DNA of 64,000 nucleotides from Corythucha ciliata (lineage: Eukaryota; Arthropoda; Insecta; Hemiptera; Tingidae), in NCBI GenBank assembly GCA_038030265.1, contig CM075941.1, positions 5,456,001 through 5,520,000 of the forward strand. Reading direction: 5' to 3'. The first letter of the stretch is position 1, and each line of letters starts with the position of its first letter. Shown piece by piece: positions 34,665 through 46,484 of this stretch. The position numbers and the translations under genes were made by a program. The notes below the pieces were generated by a model. That model made no database searches, was not told where the DNA came from, and worked only from the letters and a program-made list of their open reading frames with translations.

Positions 34665-35425
34665 GGTTCGTTTAGCAGTTTTTAGAGCGTGATTAGTCAA
34701 TCAAGTCTTTTTCAGCTCAAGTTCAAGCGTGAATCGTAAGTTTAACAACTTATAGACAGCATAGAGTCAGTTTTACCAATTTTTGAGAGTGAACCGAATA
34801 GTCGCTAGTTTGGCTATTTTTACGGCGCAAACTGTCGGTATGGACGTTGCTAGCGGGGGCTTGAATAGTCAGCGTAATATTTTCAGGTCCCACGAATCCG
34901 TCTTTTTAGTCGGATTCTACGGAAAATACATTTTTAGGCCGGATACACACATGCGGTACTTGCCAAGTAAAGAGAAAAAATATCAGTCAATTTCTAGCAA
35001 TTGTTTAGAAACCGACCAACTGAAAATTGGAAAATATTTGGCTCGTTACTTGGCAAGTACCGCATGTGTGTGTCCGAGTTTAGAGTACGAACTCAGTTAG
35101 CCATTATATCAAGGAGCCATTTGTATGGAGTATGGTGCGAATCGTCAGTTTGCCATTTCCACGGTGCAAATTGTCAGGTAATTTACACAAGGAGTGAGTA
35201 TTAGCCATAGCGATAATGTAAGGGCAAGAATACATGCCATTTCAGGTCAGAATGGTTGATTTTGCCGTTTTTAGAGCGGACAATGCATGTTTAGCCATTT
35301 TATACGCGTGAATGCTTAGTTTTTGCCATTTTCAGGTAAGGAATCACCTGTTCAGGCATTTTTAGAGCTCGCGAAAAGTGCTAACTCGCCACGATAAAAG
35401 CGAGCGACTAATATTGAGAAAAGTG
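34665..35425. repeat. minisatellite family D, inverse orientation
   Basis: Units of the type AGCGNGAATNGTNAGTTTAGCCATTTTT, the reverse complement of family D at 28.2-28.9 kb. Interrupted by a MITE at 34940-35076. Confidence 0.65.
34940..35076. mobile_element. palindromic MITE-like element, 137 bp
   Basis: The 31-nt arms (34940-34970 and 35046-35076; core ACACACATGCGGTACTTGCC) are complementary at 30 of 31 positions. The spacer of 75 bp contains no gene. Inserted in minisatellite D; no evident target duplication. Confidence 0.9.
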
Positions 35426-35426
35426 C

Positions 35427-35990
35427 TAGTGATGCACGAGACCGAGACCGAGATGAGACTTGAGTGGTCTCGGTCTCGGTCTCGGCCTCGCTCATGAAAA
35501 GTCGGTTTCGAAAGTCTCGGTCTCGTCTCGAAAAGTTAAAGGCGCGAATTCAAAGTATGTGTGATATCAGTGACGAGTGATCCTATTCTCGCCTCAATGA
35601 TTACAGATGACGACGATAGATAAATTTATACTTTGCCTTCCTTCCTTGGTGACTCGTGGCACGAAGGGAAATAAGTGATACACTACTGATTAATGACCAA
35701 AGAGCTTTGTAATTGCCCCAAAATAGAATAGTGCCTTTAAAACAATCGTCACACTGAGAACGTGAAAGGGAAACTCAACGAGATAAACTCAAAATCTCGC
35801 ACATGCCAACTCATTTAGTTCAAGCAAGAGACTTCCCTTCTCAGACACGACGAGGCAGAGGTGCACAATCCCCCTCCCCCTCATACATCAGACCCTCCTT
35901 CTCATGCTTCAACTGGCAATTTAGTTTAAGAAAAAAAATGAAAGTCTCGTCTCGAAAATAGCGGTCTCGTCTCGATCTCGGCTGGAGACC
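35427..35990. mobile_element. GAGACC/GGTCTC repeat element
   Basis: It starts TAGTGATGCACGAGACCGAG and soon carries GAGACCGAGACCGAG opposed by CTCGGTCTCGGTCTC, an inverted hexamer array. A second block of CTCGTCTCGAAAATAG / GTCTCGTCTCGATCTCGG lies at 35942-35985. The 400 bp between is unique. The TAGTGATGC-type start recalls hAT-derived MITEs. Family uncertain. Confidence 0.45.
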
Positions 35991-36059
35991 AGAAAACTTG
36001 GTTATTTTCGCGTGCGGAACAGCCCACGTGGCAGTTCGCGTTCTGTGTGACGAGGCCAT

Positions 36060-38310
36060 AAAAGTTAAAGATCGCTAATCGGCGGTTTCTGGAAGCAACT
36101 TTGAGGCTAAATAAACACAAACAACTACTGTACGCGGCTAAAATTGAGAAAAAAAATGCGAATCCGCGGTTAAAAATTACAAAGAGAGTTGCGGCTAAAA
36201 TTAACGCGGTTTCTGCAGGAAAAAAACAAAACAAAAAAATGCATTTCGTTGCTAAACTGATGAAAATCTCTAATTTAAGGCTTAAATGACGAAAAAGCGA
36301 TCATTCGCCGCCAAAATGGAGAAAAAGCGCTTATTCGTGGCCGAAATTGAGACAACCCTTAAACTGGGGGCAACTGTTGAGAAAAGATGTCATTCGCAGC
36401 TAAAATTGACAAAACGTGCTCAGACGCAAATAGAATTAAGAAAAAACAATTCACGTTAATTGAGGAAAAGTTATAATTCGCAGTTGAAATTGAGAAAGAT
36501 CACTCGATCGCGACTGAAATTTAAAATCAGCGGTCTTTCGTGACTCAAATGGGAAGTAGCGCTGATAAGTGGCTAAAATTAAGACCCAATTACGGCTAAA
36601 ATTGTAAAAAAAAAACGCTAAATGGCGGTTTCTTTAAACAACTGTGTGCCTAAAATCGAGCTTAAAATGCTAATTCCTGGCTAGAATTGAGAACAAGCGC
36701 TCACTCGCACCTCAAATTTGACGCGGTTTAGGGAGGCAACGTCGTAGCTATAAGACAAAAGTCATAATTTCATTTCGTTGCTAAAATTCACAAAAATTGC
36801 TAATTAGCGGCTGAAATAGAAAAAAAGCTCCAACTGGCGGTGAAAATGTAGAAAAAGCATTCATTCATTCGCAGTAAGAATTAAGAAAAAAGTGCTAATT
36901 CGTGACACAAAGTGAGAAAAATCACTAGTTGGCGGTTTCTGGATGTGACTTTGGGGCTAAAATTGAGAAAAATCTCCATTGAAGCGGCTAAAATTGAAAA
37001 AAAAAACGTGCTAATGCGCCGCTAAAATTCAGAAAAAGTGCTCACTCACGGCTAAAATTGACCCGGTTTCTGAAGGCGACTTCGTGGCTAAAATTGAGAA
37101 AAATGCTAATTCCCGGCGAATTTGCGGCCAAGCTTTCATTTAATTTCGTGACGGTAATTGCGGGAAATCGCTAATTTGAGGCAGAGGAAAACGTTAATTT
37201 TTGGCGCATGTTGAGAAAACAATTACAGTTGAGAAAAGCGCTAGATTACGGATAAAATTTAGAGAAAGCGCTAATTTTCGGATAAATATATCAGAAAAAA
37301 GCGATAGTTGGGGATTGAAATTGATGAAAAGCGTGAATTCATAGCAGCTAAAAGTGAAAAAAATCGCTAATTCACAGCGAAAATTGAGAAAAAGCACTCA
37401 ATGAAGCATTCAAAATGTAGAAAATATAAGGCTCCAACTCGCGGCGAAAATTAAGAAAATGCAATCATTCGCAGAGATGAAATTGAAAAAAACGCCAATT
37501 GGCGACCAAAATTGAGAAAAAGGGCTAAATCACGTCTAAAAAGTGATAAAATTGCTGATTGGCGGTTTCTGTAAGCAACTTCGTAACTAAAATTGAGAAA
37601 AATCACTACTACGCGGCTAAAATTGAGAGAACGGTCTAATTCGCCGCTAAAATTACTACCGCGGTTTCTGGGGACAATTTCGTGGCTAAAATTGAAGAAA
37701 ATCGCTAATTTGGGGATGAAATCGGGGCGAAATTTTAGAAAAAGCGATCATTTGGACTTAAAATTGAGAATTAGCGCAAATTCACAGCTAGACTGACTAA
37801 AAAAAAGCACTAATTCACCTACAAAAGGGAGAAAACGCGGTGTAATTCACGATTAAAATTGAGAAAATCACTAATTCCCGGCTAAAGAATGGAGAAAAAG
37901 CTACAAGTCGCTGGTAAAAATTTAGAATAAGCACAAATTCGCCGATAAAATTGTGGAAAAAAGCGCTAACTCTCCTCCTGCAAAAGGTAATTCGCCGCTA
38001 AAATTGAGAAAACTGCTCACTCACGGCTAAAAAATCGACGCGGTTTCTAGAGACAATTCACATGACTAAAATTGAGAACGAGATGTAACTTGCGGCTGAA
38101 ATAGAGAAAAATCCTTAATTTGATTTCTTGTCTGAAATTGAAGAAAAATCGCACATTTGTGGCCCATATTGAAAATAAGCACAAATTCGCGGGTAAAAGT
38201 GAAACAATTAGCGGCTAAAATAGAGAAAAAGCCCTCATTCGCCGATGAAATTAAGAAATAGCCAACTCGTCGATTCTGGATCTGGAGGCAACTTGGTGGG
38301 TAAAATTGAC
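36060..38310. repeat. minisatellite family B, main array (2.25 kb) with a second module
   Basis: About 70 degenerate units of GCGGCTAAAATTGAGAAAAAGCGCTAATTC. A different clause, GCGGTTTCTG.AGGCAACTTC followed by GTGGCTAAAATTGAG, interrupts it at about 36082, 36626, 36722, 36935, 37061, 37562, 37660, 38040 and 38270, often in pairs about 100-125 bp apart. The array thus has two levels. Frames across it are not genes. Confidence 0.85.
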
Positions 38311-40984
38311 TGAATCCTATAGTTTAGCGCTACGAAAAAATGATATTCCTTGTTTGTTCAGATCAGTAATTCTTAACCGTTGGGAGGTGGGGTGGGGGCA
38401 GCGATTTACCGTGAGTGGATGGGGGAAAACATGTTCCCACGTCCTAGGGAGGTTTCATAGTTGAGACCCACTGTCACTTCATTCACCACCACGTCTGCGT
38501 CGCCTAAGGAGCCCTCAAAATTCTTGTGCCGTTTTCGTCAATTTGATGTGATCAAGACAAAACTTCGTGATCGTTTGGATGAAATACCAGAAATGACTTA
38601 GCGTGCACATTCCACTGTTTCGCGAGTGCTACACTTTTGAAGAAAATGATCTGGTTTCATTCAATAATTCAAAATGTCTACACCATGGTGTCTACACTAG
38701 TACAGCACTAGCAGAACAATGTAACGGACCAATAGTCTCTCTTCAGGGCTTGACATTTATAAAGCTTGTGCAACAAACACAAATTCACTTATCCAATCAA
38801 ATTGACTGCAGATTAATAATCCACGGCCTATATCAGATGGGTCCAGCATTTTATACTGGGAGGTCATAAACGAATTAACCTAGAGTGGATTTCTCCGTAG
38901 TTCACTCCCCCCCCCCCCCACCAACACATCCCATAAACAAGTCACATCCTAGATAAAAAGGAAAATAAGTCCTCTCCCGCTGTTGATACATTTATTGGAC
39001 CGGTTTCGGGTATACATCCATCGGGTGTGTTGAAAATGGCTGTTTAGCCGAAACCGGTCCAATAAATGTATCAACAGCGGGAGAGAACTTATTTTCCTTT
39101 TTATCTGGAACATCGCTTCCGCACCTACGGCCTATTATTCATTATTTAGTCACATCCTATGTATCATGCTACATGAGCTTTTTTTAAAAACCTCACTGGA
39201 ATAACGTAGTATCACCCTCCCCCCTCCTACCAACTACATTCCCTCTTTCAGTGAGTCTGCTATAGGATTTCCCTCTCGTTTAAAAAACTTTCGGTTATTT
39301 GCCAGCCGGCTGAGTTAGATCCTTCTATAGCTCAGGGTGGTTTGGGCTGGGGAGGGTAAACCTGGTGTGGTTGACGGTGCGGGGTTAAACAGAAAAACGT
39401 ATTGCGTCGAGTAATGCGCGCTAATTGAGAGCGAAAATCCATATGGCTATAAGGTCGCACAGGGAAATTTAAATCCCAAAACCTTGGATCAACACAAGGC
39501 TTTCTAGGGGTATAATCACCATTCATTACGTTTTTTTTTTACTCGATTTTCAATGCTTTCGCGAACACGAAAGTTAAAACCCCATTTTTTTTCCTTCATA
39601 TCTGGTACGTTCTATAGGGTATCCATGGCGTGTTCCATGAAAAGGGAAACTGGATATTGTTAAAGAGGGGAAAGGGTCACGTGTGATGATTGAGCACCTG
39701 ATGAAGCTAGCTCTTCGGCGGCTGAGGAGTGTTGAAGTTTCCCTTTTAATTACCCAGCTATCGATTTCCCGTCAGAAGCAGAAGTTTTAAAATGAGAGGC
39801 GCGGAAAAGCGAAAACCGGTCAGATCACTCTGAGGGTCGCTCAAAAATAAATAACCAAAAGTAAATAAACGATAGATTACAAATCTACAGAAACCTGATA
39901 AATACAGTCGAAATAAAGAAACCGCCCCCCTCACCTTCCATCCCTATTTTCCATTACCACATGCCGCCGCGCAGGAGGGGATTTAAATCCTCTCTAGTCT
40001 AGCGACTATACAAGGCCTTTTATTATAATTCCCGCTTCGTATATTTCGAAGCCAGCACCTATTTACACACTGGGGAAAATCCCTTCCATCCGTCATACTA
40101 CTCAACAACCATCACGCCAATCAGTTGTTAGAGAGCTTTAGTGCGGTTGAATGGATTTCAGATAACGCGATTGATGGGAGGGGAGGAAAGGGAGTGGTGG
40201 GTTTTGAATCGCTTTATTACGAGGGATTATTTTGAGCCCCTAATTAGCCTTAGGACTATTGATTCAACTCGAAATAATTTCATTTGCCTAAAACAACCAG
40301 CTAATAACTTTTCATATATTTTTTTAACTGAAACCCACCCAGTGGAACATCTTCAGAACGAATAAATCTTTCGCCTCTTATTACTTTTCTAATTTATGGT
40401 GATAAAAGTTTAAAATATTATTGAAACTGTTTTCAGACTCGTATAATAGATACACATTGTAACTCTGTGTTGCTCAAGTATTAACAACAATAGAACGGCA
40501 AAGACCAGCAAAGTTGGAAAGTCTTGCGGGTTTAAAGCATATCCGAGGCTTTCTGTAAAAAAACGGAGGGTCGTACGTGGGGAAAGCTCTACCACTCTGT
40601 ATTTACTTTTGATAAATTACGTTCGAGAAAAAAAGAACAATGCTCCTCCCAACACAAGGAAGAAAAAAAAGGAAAAGTTTTCTCTTCTTTCTCTCGTAAT
40701 ATTTTACTTTTCCCCCGGGGCACTTTTAATACTTCAGGAACAGAGAGAGAGAAAAAAAAACTTTTCAACACAAAAAGTAGCACCTATTTAAAATCCACGT
40801 TGCTCAAACATATTTAACAGCCTATGTTCATCATTTTTGTTTGAAGACAAAAGTTGTGTGGGGAGTGAGGGAGGGGGATTGTTAGACATGGGCAAGCCTT
40901 CTCCCTGAAAAGCATGTAACACCAGCCTTAAGGGATTCGTAAGCCTCTAGAGTGACTATTGTTATAATTATAAATTATTTGCCT
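38311..40984. other. unique DNA, no recognised gene
   Basis: Apart from the palindrome at 38951-39106, I see no assignable gene. The 88-codon frame 38603-38869 and a 49-codon frame closing at 39790 look protein-like but match nothing I know. A C run at 38907-38919 and a T run at 39532 stand out. Confidence 0.4.
38951..39106. mobile_element. 156-bp near-perfect palindrome with Penelope-like hammerhead core
   Basis: The 59-nt arms (38951-39009 and 39048-39106) match at 58 of 59 positions. Read on the minus strand, the centre gives CCCGATGGATGTATACCCGA then AACCGGTCC, resembling the CUGANGA-stem-GAAA-ACCGGU layout of hammerhead motifs in Penelope-like terminal repeats, with the first box altered. 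Probably two opposed ends of such an element without coding part. Confidence 0.55.
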
Positions 40985-41795
40985 ACTTAATGTTGCAACT
41001 TTGCAGCTATTTGACCGCAGTCGTGGCTGACTATGAGAAAACAAACGAAACTTGCAATTCCACGGGAGTAAAAACCCCGAAACGAAGTAATTTCACTGAT
41101 ATTCAGACCCAAAATGGCAATTTCGCTGAAATTAACATCTGGAACTTGCAATATCGCGAATATTCAGTCAGTAAACTTCAAATTTTGCGGATGGTCGATC
41201 AGTGCTGTTGGGACTGCGGATTATGCCGGGGAATCCAATCGGGGAGACCAACAATCAACGCGAAAGTTGCTATTTCGTGTAAATAAAGACCGGAAAATAA
41301 ACAATTTTGCAGATTTTCAGACCAAAAGTTAAAATTTCGCTGACTTGCAATATTGCGAATATTCAGTCAATAAACTTCTAATTTCGAGGATGTTTTCCTT
41401 CAAAATGTTTCAATTTTGCGGCTATTTGTTGTAAAGCCTTGGGTACTGAATCGTGGGTGGCTAGCCGCGGGGGTTCCGCGGTCACTATAAGAAAAATCCC
41501 CGAAACACGAGTAATAATGGAAATAAAGACCAGAAACTTGCAATTTCACCAGTAATATTAGACTCGTAACTGGCAATTTCGCAGATTTTTAGCTCCGAGT
41601 GATGGAATTTCATGGCTATTTACGTATTTTACTAGCTTTTGGTGTGTCACGGCTGGCTAGCACGGCTTTTGGCCTTTAAAATCAAGCCCCCCCCCCCCAA
41701 ATTAATGTCGCGAAGGTCAAACCCATAAATTCGATCTGCACGATATTTGCAATTTCGTAGATATCTAGCTTCGAAAGATGAGAAGTCTGCGGCTA
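40985..41795. repeat. minisatellite family C, inverse orientation
   Basis: AACTTGCAATTTCGC units with ATATTCAG clauses, plus the longer module in inverse form (GGCTAGCCGCGGGGGTTCCG, about 41458). Same family as 12.95-14.46 kb. Confidence 0.65.
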
Positions 41796-41799
41796 TTTC

Positions 41800-42125
41800 T
41801 CTCAATTTTACTTGTGAATTGAAGGTAAAATTTAAAAGTTTTTCCTCAATTTTATCTGTGAATTAGCGCTTTCCCTCAATTTTGTCCGCGAATGAGCAAT
41901 TTTAGCTGCTAATTAGTGCTTTTTTTTCGCGTTTTATCGTCGAATTCTTCTGAAAATCTTGATTTATCAGCAAATTAACGCTTTTTACAATAATTTCAGT
42001 CACGAATCAGCGATTTCTTTCCACTTTCAGTAATGAATAAACGACTTTTCTCTGCGTTAGCCGCGAAACCGCAAATAGGATTTTTTTTTTCTTCGTGTTA
42101 GCCGTAAATTTGCGTGTTTCTTGAT
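41800..42125. repeat. minisatellite family B, inverse orientation
   Basis: TCAATTTTATCTGTGAATTAGCGC-type words, reverse complement of family B. Confidence 0.7.
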
Positions 42126-43228
42126 TATAGCAGGGAAGCCCCCCGGCCCCATGTAACCCACTTCTTGACAGTACACAGCAAAAAAAGTTTCGGATTTGAG
42201 CTCCTAGCACATTCTACTCTCCTAATCAGAGGGGATCCATCATCCCCGTTTTTCCCGTTTTTTGAGCTGTTGGCGACCCATCGTATTAGGATAATAGGAG
42301 CTCGACTCCAGAGAATTTTCGGGCTCCACGTGGTTATTAAGCCTTCCGAATGGTTCCAAAAACACACTCGAGGGCCATATCGGACACCCCTAGAAATGTC
42401 GATCTCGTAACCCTCTCCAGAACTCTTACAAACGCTCTGAAAATTAATTCCAACGCATGCCGAGCCCTTGACAGTTTACGGTGAAAACAGTTTCGTCGAC
42501 GAGCTCCCAGCTCACCCTATTCTTCTAGTCCGAGGGGACCAAAAAATCGACTATTTTGCCCCTTTTTTCTCGTGTTTTGAGGCGTTTTTCAGTCCATTGT
42601 ATCAAGAGAATATGATGTGCTCGGAGGTAAAAAAATTCCTCCGCCTACGAGCTCCTAGCCCATTCTATTCTCGTGGTCAATAAGGGATCAAAACTCGTCA
42701 AAAACTATGATGTTGCCCATTTTTTTCCCCCTATGTTTTGTGGCGTTTTTTTGATCCATTCTATTAGGAGAATATAATGGGATCGGAGCTCAACTCCCGA
42801 GTATTTTTCCAGGCAGTTTTGGTTCAAATGGCCATAAAATTCCCACGTCGTTATGAAGCAATCCAAGTGGTCCCAAATTGCTCCCGTGGGTGATATCCGA
42901 CACCCCTACCTAGAAATGTCGATCTCGTAACCCACTCAGAACGCTGACAAACGCTCTGGAAAGCAATTATTTCATGAAAACCACATCTTGACAGTTTAGG
43001 GCAAAAAAAAAAAAAAAAAGGTTCGGTGTTGACCTCCTAGCACATCCTATACTCCTAGTCAGAGGGGACTAAAAATTGTCAAAAATCGACTATTTTGCCT
43101 TTTTTTCACCGTGTTTTAAGGCGTTTTGCGATCCATCGTATCAGGAGAATTATAAAAGTGCTGGGAGCTCGAACCCCATGGTTGCTCCTCTCGCTATTAG
43201 GTCCTGGCTCATCCTATTCTTCCTAGTC
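42126..43228. repeat. dispersed repeat E (GAGCTCCTAGC.CATTCTATTCTCC), several tandem copies
   Basis: Clauses GAGCTCCTAGC.CATTCTA and CTCCTAGTCAGAGGGGACC, then CGACTATTTTGCC, GTGTTTTGAGGCG and CCATTGTATCAGGAGAAT recur from about 42195, 42495, 42645, 43025 and 43205. A longer clause (ACACCCCTAGAAATGTCGAT) recurs at about 42390 and 42905. An inverted copy exists at 55.2-55.47 kb. No protein. Confidence 0.7.
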
Positions 43229-43537
43229 GTCTTTCAGGAAGTGGTCGATTATTAAGTGACACAACCTCTTTCTGGCCTGATGATCCAGTAGCCCAGTCCC
43301 CGAAAATGCGTCTAAAAGATGTCGACCCGAATGAGTCTCCTCGAGTATTCGTCGGACATAGTAGAATTGGTTACTAATTATATATCAAAATTACTACGGA
43401 TAAGCATCACTTACGTTTCCGCTATCTACAGAAGATTCTATGGGCACGGTACTTCCGCTGCTTGTCGATTGACTAATGTTATCCACAATATCGTTGCAGG
43501 CCTCACGAGAGGGGGATAACTCACCGTTGAAAGGATC
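43223..43537 (-). pseudogene. SAMD3-like gene remnant, linker and C-terminal part
   Basis: Two minus-strand coding stretches. The first (43537-43415, 41 codons, acceptor ACAG|G, ending at C|GTAAGTG) is a Ser/Thr/Asp-rich linker. The second (open 43384-43226, stop 43225-43223) contains VRRILEETHSGRHLLDAF and ARKRLCHLIIDHFL, the pattern 'IL..t..G..lL......L....R..L..lIid..l' seen in animal proteins annotated as SAM-domain-containing protein 3-like. The two stretches are only about 40-50 bp apart and their phases do not join by any GT-AG pair I found, so an indel or missing intron piece is likely. The 3' end runs into repeat E. Its probable first exon is at 46551-46485. Function of the family is poorly known. 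Confidence 0.5.
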
Positions 43538-43679
43538 CTGTATGCATCATACGTGCAATGATTGTTGTTTTGAATTCAAAATATCTTACTATAGTAACAC
43601 AATGTCACAGTCAAATGTGATAAAAAAGTACGACATTATGGCCAAGATTTAAAACCATTTCCTTCCACAGACCCTAACT

Positions 43680-44766
43680 TATACAGGGTGGCCCATGTTG
43701 GGTGGTACACACATTTTTGGGTTAAAGTACACCAAACATGGAGTAAAACACTTTTTTGTTAATGGCCTATCATGATTTGCTTTTGAGTTATAATTTTTTT
43801 CAAATATTTTTTCCGAGAAAGAGCAGTTTTATCCAAAAACCAGCTTTTTCCCAGCTTGAAATGCACTTTTCTGAAAATGTGGTGGCAGTTTTGAAATCTA
43901 CGGAAAGTTTTTCACGGGGAAAGAGAAATGTCAATCTTCAAAGTTGTCAAAGCCTATCCAAGAAACGTGGTGATTTTGTCTCAGTAATGCGAAAAATCGA
44001 GAATTTTTCTGCTTAAAAAGAATTGTACCGTGTTTCCACAAATAGCCGCGCCAAACCTCACGGTAATTTCTCCATTTACTCAGCTTCCTGACGGTTTACA
44101 CACGATTTGAATTACCCTACTCCTTCCATGGGGAACGCTGAGACGACACGAAACAAATCATGGCCCAGGATTCATTTTTGGGCTTAAAACGAGTAAGTGA
44201 TGGGTACATATTAAAAAGCACAGAATTCATGAATTATTTGGTCTACTAAAGATTTTCTTGACTCACACAGCCGGCTGTCGTCCTCAGAAAATTCATTACT
44301 CATGAGGGTCAACTTTTTAGCCCCCCCCTCCTCCTAAACTTTGTCCAAAAATGAACAATATGTGCCATGATTTTTTTCGTTTTGTCTCAACATTTCCCAT
44401 GGAAGAAGTAGGATAATTTAAATTGCTATACACTGTTAGAAAGCTGAGAAAATGGAGAAGTTTTTGTGACGTTTGACAATCCACAGAGATGTTTGTGGAA
44501 ACTCAGTATTGATAATTTCAGGAGTCTTTGACAACTTTGAAGATTGATATTGCCCTTTTCCCGTGGAACACTTTTCGTTGATTTCAAAACTGCCATCACT
44601 TTTTCAAGAAAGTGCATTTCAAGCTGGGGAACAGCCGGTTTTTGGATATAACTTTGCTCTCTCGGGGAAAAGCTCTTAAAAAGTCGCAACTCGAAAGCTT
44701 CATTTTTGGTGTACTTTCTCCCAAAATGTTTTGTACCACCCAAACTGGACCATGCACCCCCTATAG
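43680..44766. mobile_element. fold-back element, ~1.09 kb, with arms of about 450-500 bp
   Basis: The left arm (43680-44186) starts TATACAGGGTGGCCCATG and contains TTGGGTGGTACA, AAAGTACACCAAA, CCCAGCTTGAAATGCACTTT and CTTCCATGGG. All of these recur inverted in the right arm (44334-44766) in mirrored order. Arms are clearly diverged. No transposase. The loop (44187-44333) is unique. Confidence 0.8.
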
Positions 44767-45099
44767 CGTTTTCCATTTGCACAAACATCTGCCCCAGAGC
44801 AATCCTCTCTTTAATTATACGCTAACGGAGAAGACTAGTTGGAATGAACGACCCCGTTGCAGAATTTTATACCAATAGATAACGCTATGTACTACTCTGA
44901 ATCAGTTGATCTGTTGAAATGTACCACCAGCTGTGACACGTTTTAAGGAGACCTCAATGTTGAAGCTTGACCCTGGTAGTGCGATTTTCTGTCCATCTGA
45001 TCTGGAGAATAAAACGTGCAATGAGTATACGTGTGGCTGCGAATATTCGATTCAGCCCACGAAAAGCGATATTCTGAAGGCTTGATTGAAAAAATGTGC
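44767..45099. other. unassigned DNA between fold-back element and satellite
   Basis: No repeat core or gene was recognised. Some TA- and GT-rich stretches; both strands carry stops every 20-40 codons. Confidence 0.4.
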
Positions 45100-45960
45100 G
45101 ACTTCTGGAATCTGGAGGTAACTTTGCAGCTAAAATTGAGAAAACACGCTGGCTCACGGTGTATAGGGGCCATTTTCTGGGTAAAATGTAGAAAAAACGC
45201 TAATTCAAGGATACCAAACTGGTGAAAAAAACTCTCAAGCTTGAGGAAAAAAAAAACATAATTTGGGGATAAAATTGAGAAAAATAGCAAATTTCCCACT
45301 GCTGACGAGACGTGGCAAAAACTTTTGGAAAAAGCGCAAATATGTGTGGCCATAACTGCGAAAAAGTGCTGATTCGTGGTCTTACGATGCAGTTTCCAGA
45401 CCAAAATTAAGAAATAATATCTGATTCAAAGTGAGATAGAGTCCATTCTACAGCTAAAATGTAGAAATCGACGCAAAAATGTCGTTTTTGGGCCAAGGCC
45501 ACAGCTAAGATTGAGAAAACACGCTACTAATTCAATGCAGTACAAGTCGCAAGTGGTAATATTGACAAAAACAACTCTAATTCAGGTTAAAATTGGGCAA
45601 AAGTGGCAAATTCACAACAGAAATTGCGAACAATCGCGGATAAAGTTGAGGTACTTTTAGCTGTAGATCAGCGTTTCTTCTCAATTCGAGCATCAGCGGT
45701 GTTTTTCAACTTTATAGCCCCACGAATTTGCCGTTTTTCTCAATTTTAGCCACACAGTTGCCTTCAGAAGGCACGAAGGCGAGTATTCAAGTTGGAAATG
45801 TTACCACAATATTGTCCGCGAATTGGTGACTTTCCTCAAGTTTAACCGTGAACTGGCACTTTTTTCTCAATTTTAGCAGCGCATTAGCGCTTCTAGCCCG
45901 TGAACTCGCGAATTTTCTCATTTCTAGCTACGAATTGGCGGTAATTTAGTCGTAGTTCAC
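45100..45960. repeat. minisatellite family B, forward then inverse
   Basis: Forward units (CTAAAATTGAGAAAA) up to about 45650, then inverse units (TCTCAATTTTAGCC, CGTGAACTGGCAC) to 45960, so the array changes direction. Confidence 0.7.
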
Positions 45961-46226
45961 AGTAAAAAAGTGTCACTGACCAACATTTTTGATACGTGAA
46001 CTTCCTCATTGTAGAAAAACTTTGTTGTAGTTTGTTGCCAAACGACAACAACAAATCACATGGAGTACTGGACTCAATGTTTCTCTGACACGCCGCCAGA
46101 TATCGTATCCCTTAGCTACAATCGCCAATAGTATTTTTTGAGATTTTTCAAGAGGTCATACTGGTCCAGTTAATATAGTGAGAAGAATTAGTGATTTTTC
46201 GTTTCCTTCGAAATCTTAAAAATTCA
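45961..46226. other. unassigned DNA in the presumed intron of the SAMD3-like gene
   Basis: A minus-strand frame near 46150-46030 stays open for about 38 codons (contains AKGYDIWRRVRETLSP) but I cannot assign it. Confidence 0.25.
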
Positions 46227-46364
46227 GGGGCCTTATTCACTAACTTTTTTCAACATTGCTTTTTTCAAAAATCATATCTTTCCGTTCAGTTTTCTTAATT
46301 TCATCTATAAGATTTTAATGTTTCTACCAAGCAATGTTTCAATCTCGTTACAGAATAAGGCCCC
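46227..46364. mobile_element. MITE with GGGGCCTTATTC termini, 138 bp
   Basis: Left GGGGCCTTATTC (46227-46238) is the exact inverse of GAATAAGGCCCC (46353-46364). The match extends inward with gaps (GTAAC, AACATTGCTT) to about 37 nt. The same terminal word ends the element inserted in the I-clade retrotransposon near 59.1 kb. Confidence 0.75.
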
Positions 46365-46484
46365 AGGAGGCCTATATTATTTAAAAAAATAAATATGCTT
46401 TCGTAGCTCAAACAAATATATATGAACCCATGGGTCAAAAATGATAGGCGTGCAATTATCGGTGTGTCACATGAATGCACTTAC

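Noticed and set aside
39641..39790. 49-codon open frame of leucine/arginine-rich composition
   Set aside because: A frame of this length is expected by chance in several places; no splice or domain support.
44943..45404. 153-codon minus-strand frame
   Set aside because: Runs through minisatellite B; the lysine/phenylalanine-rich peptide follows from repeat units.
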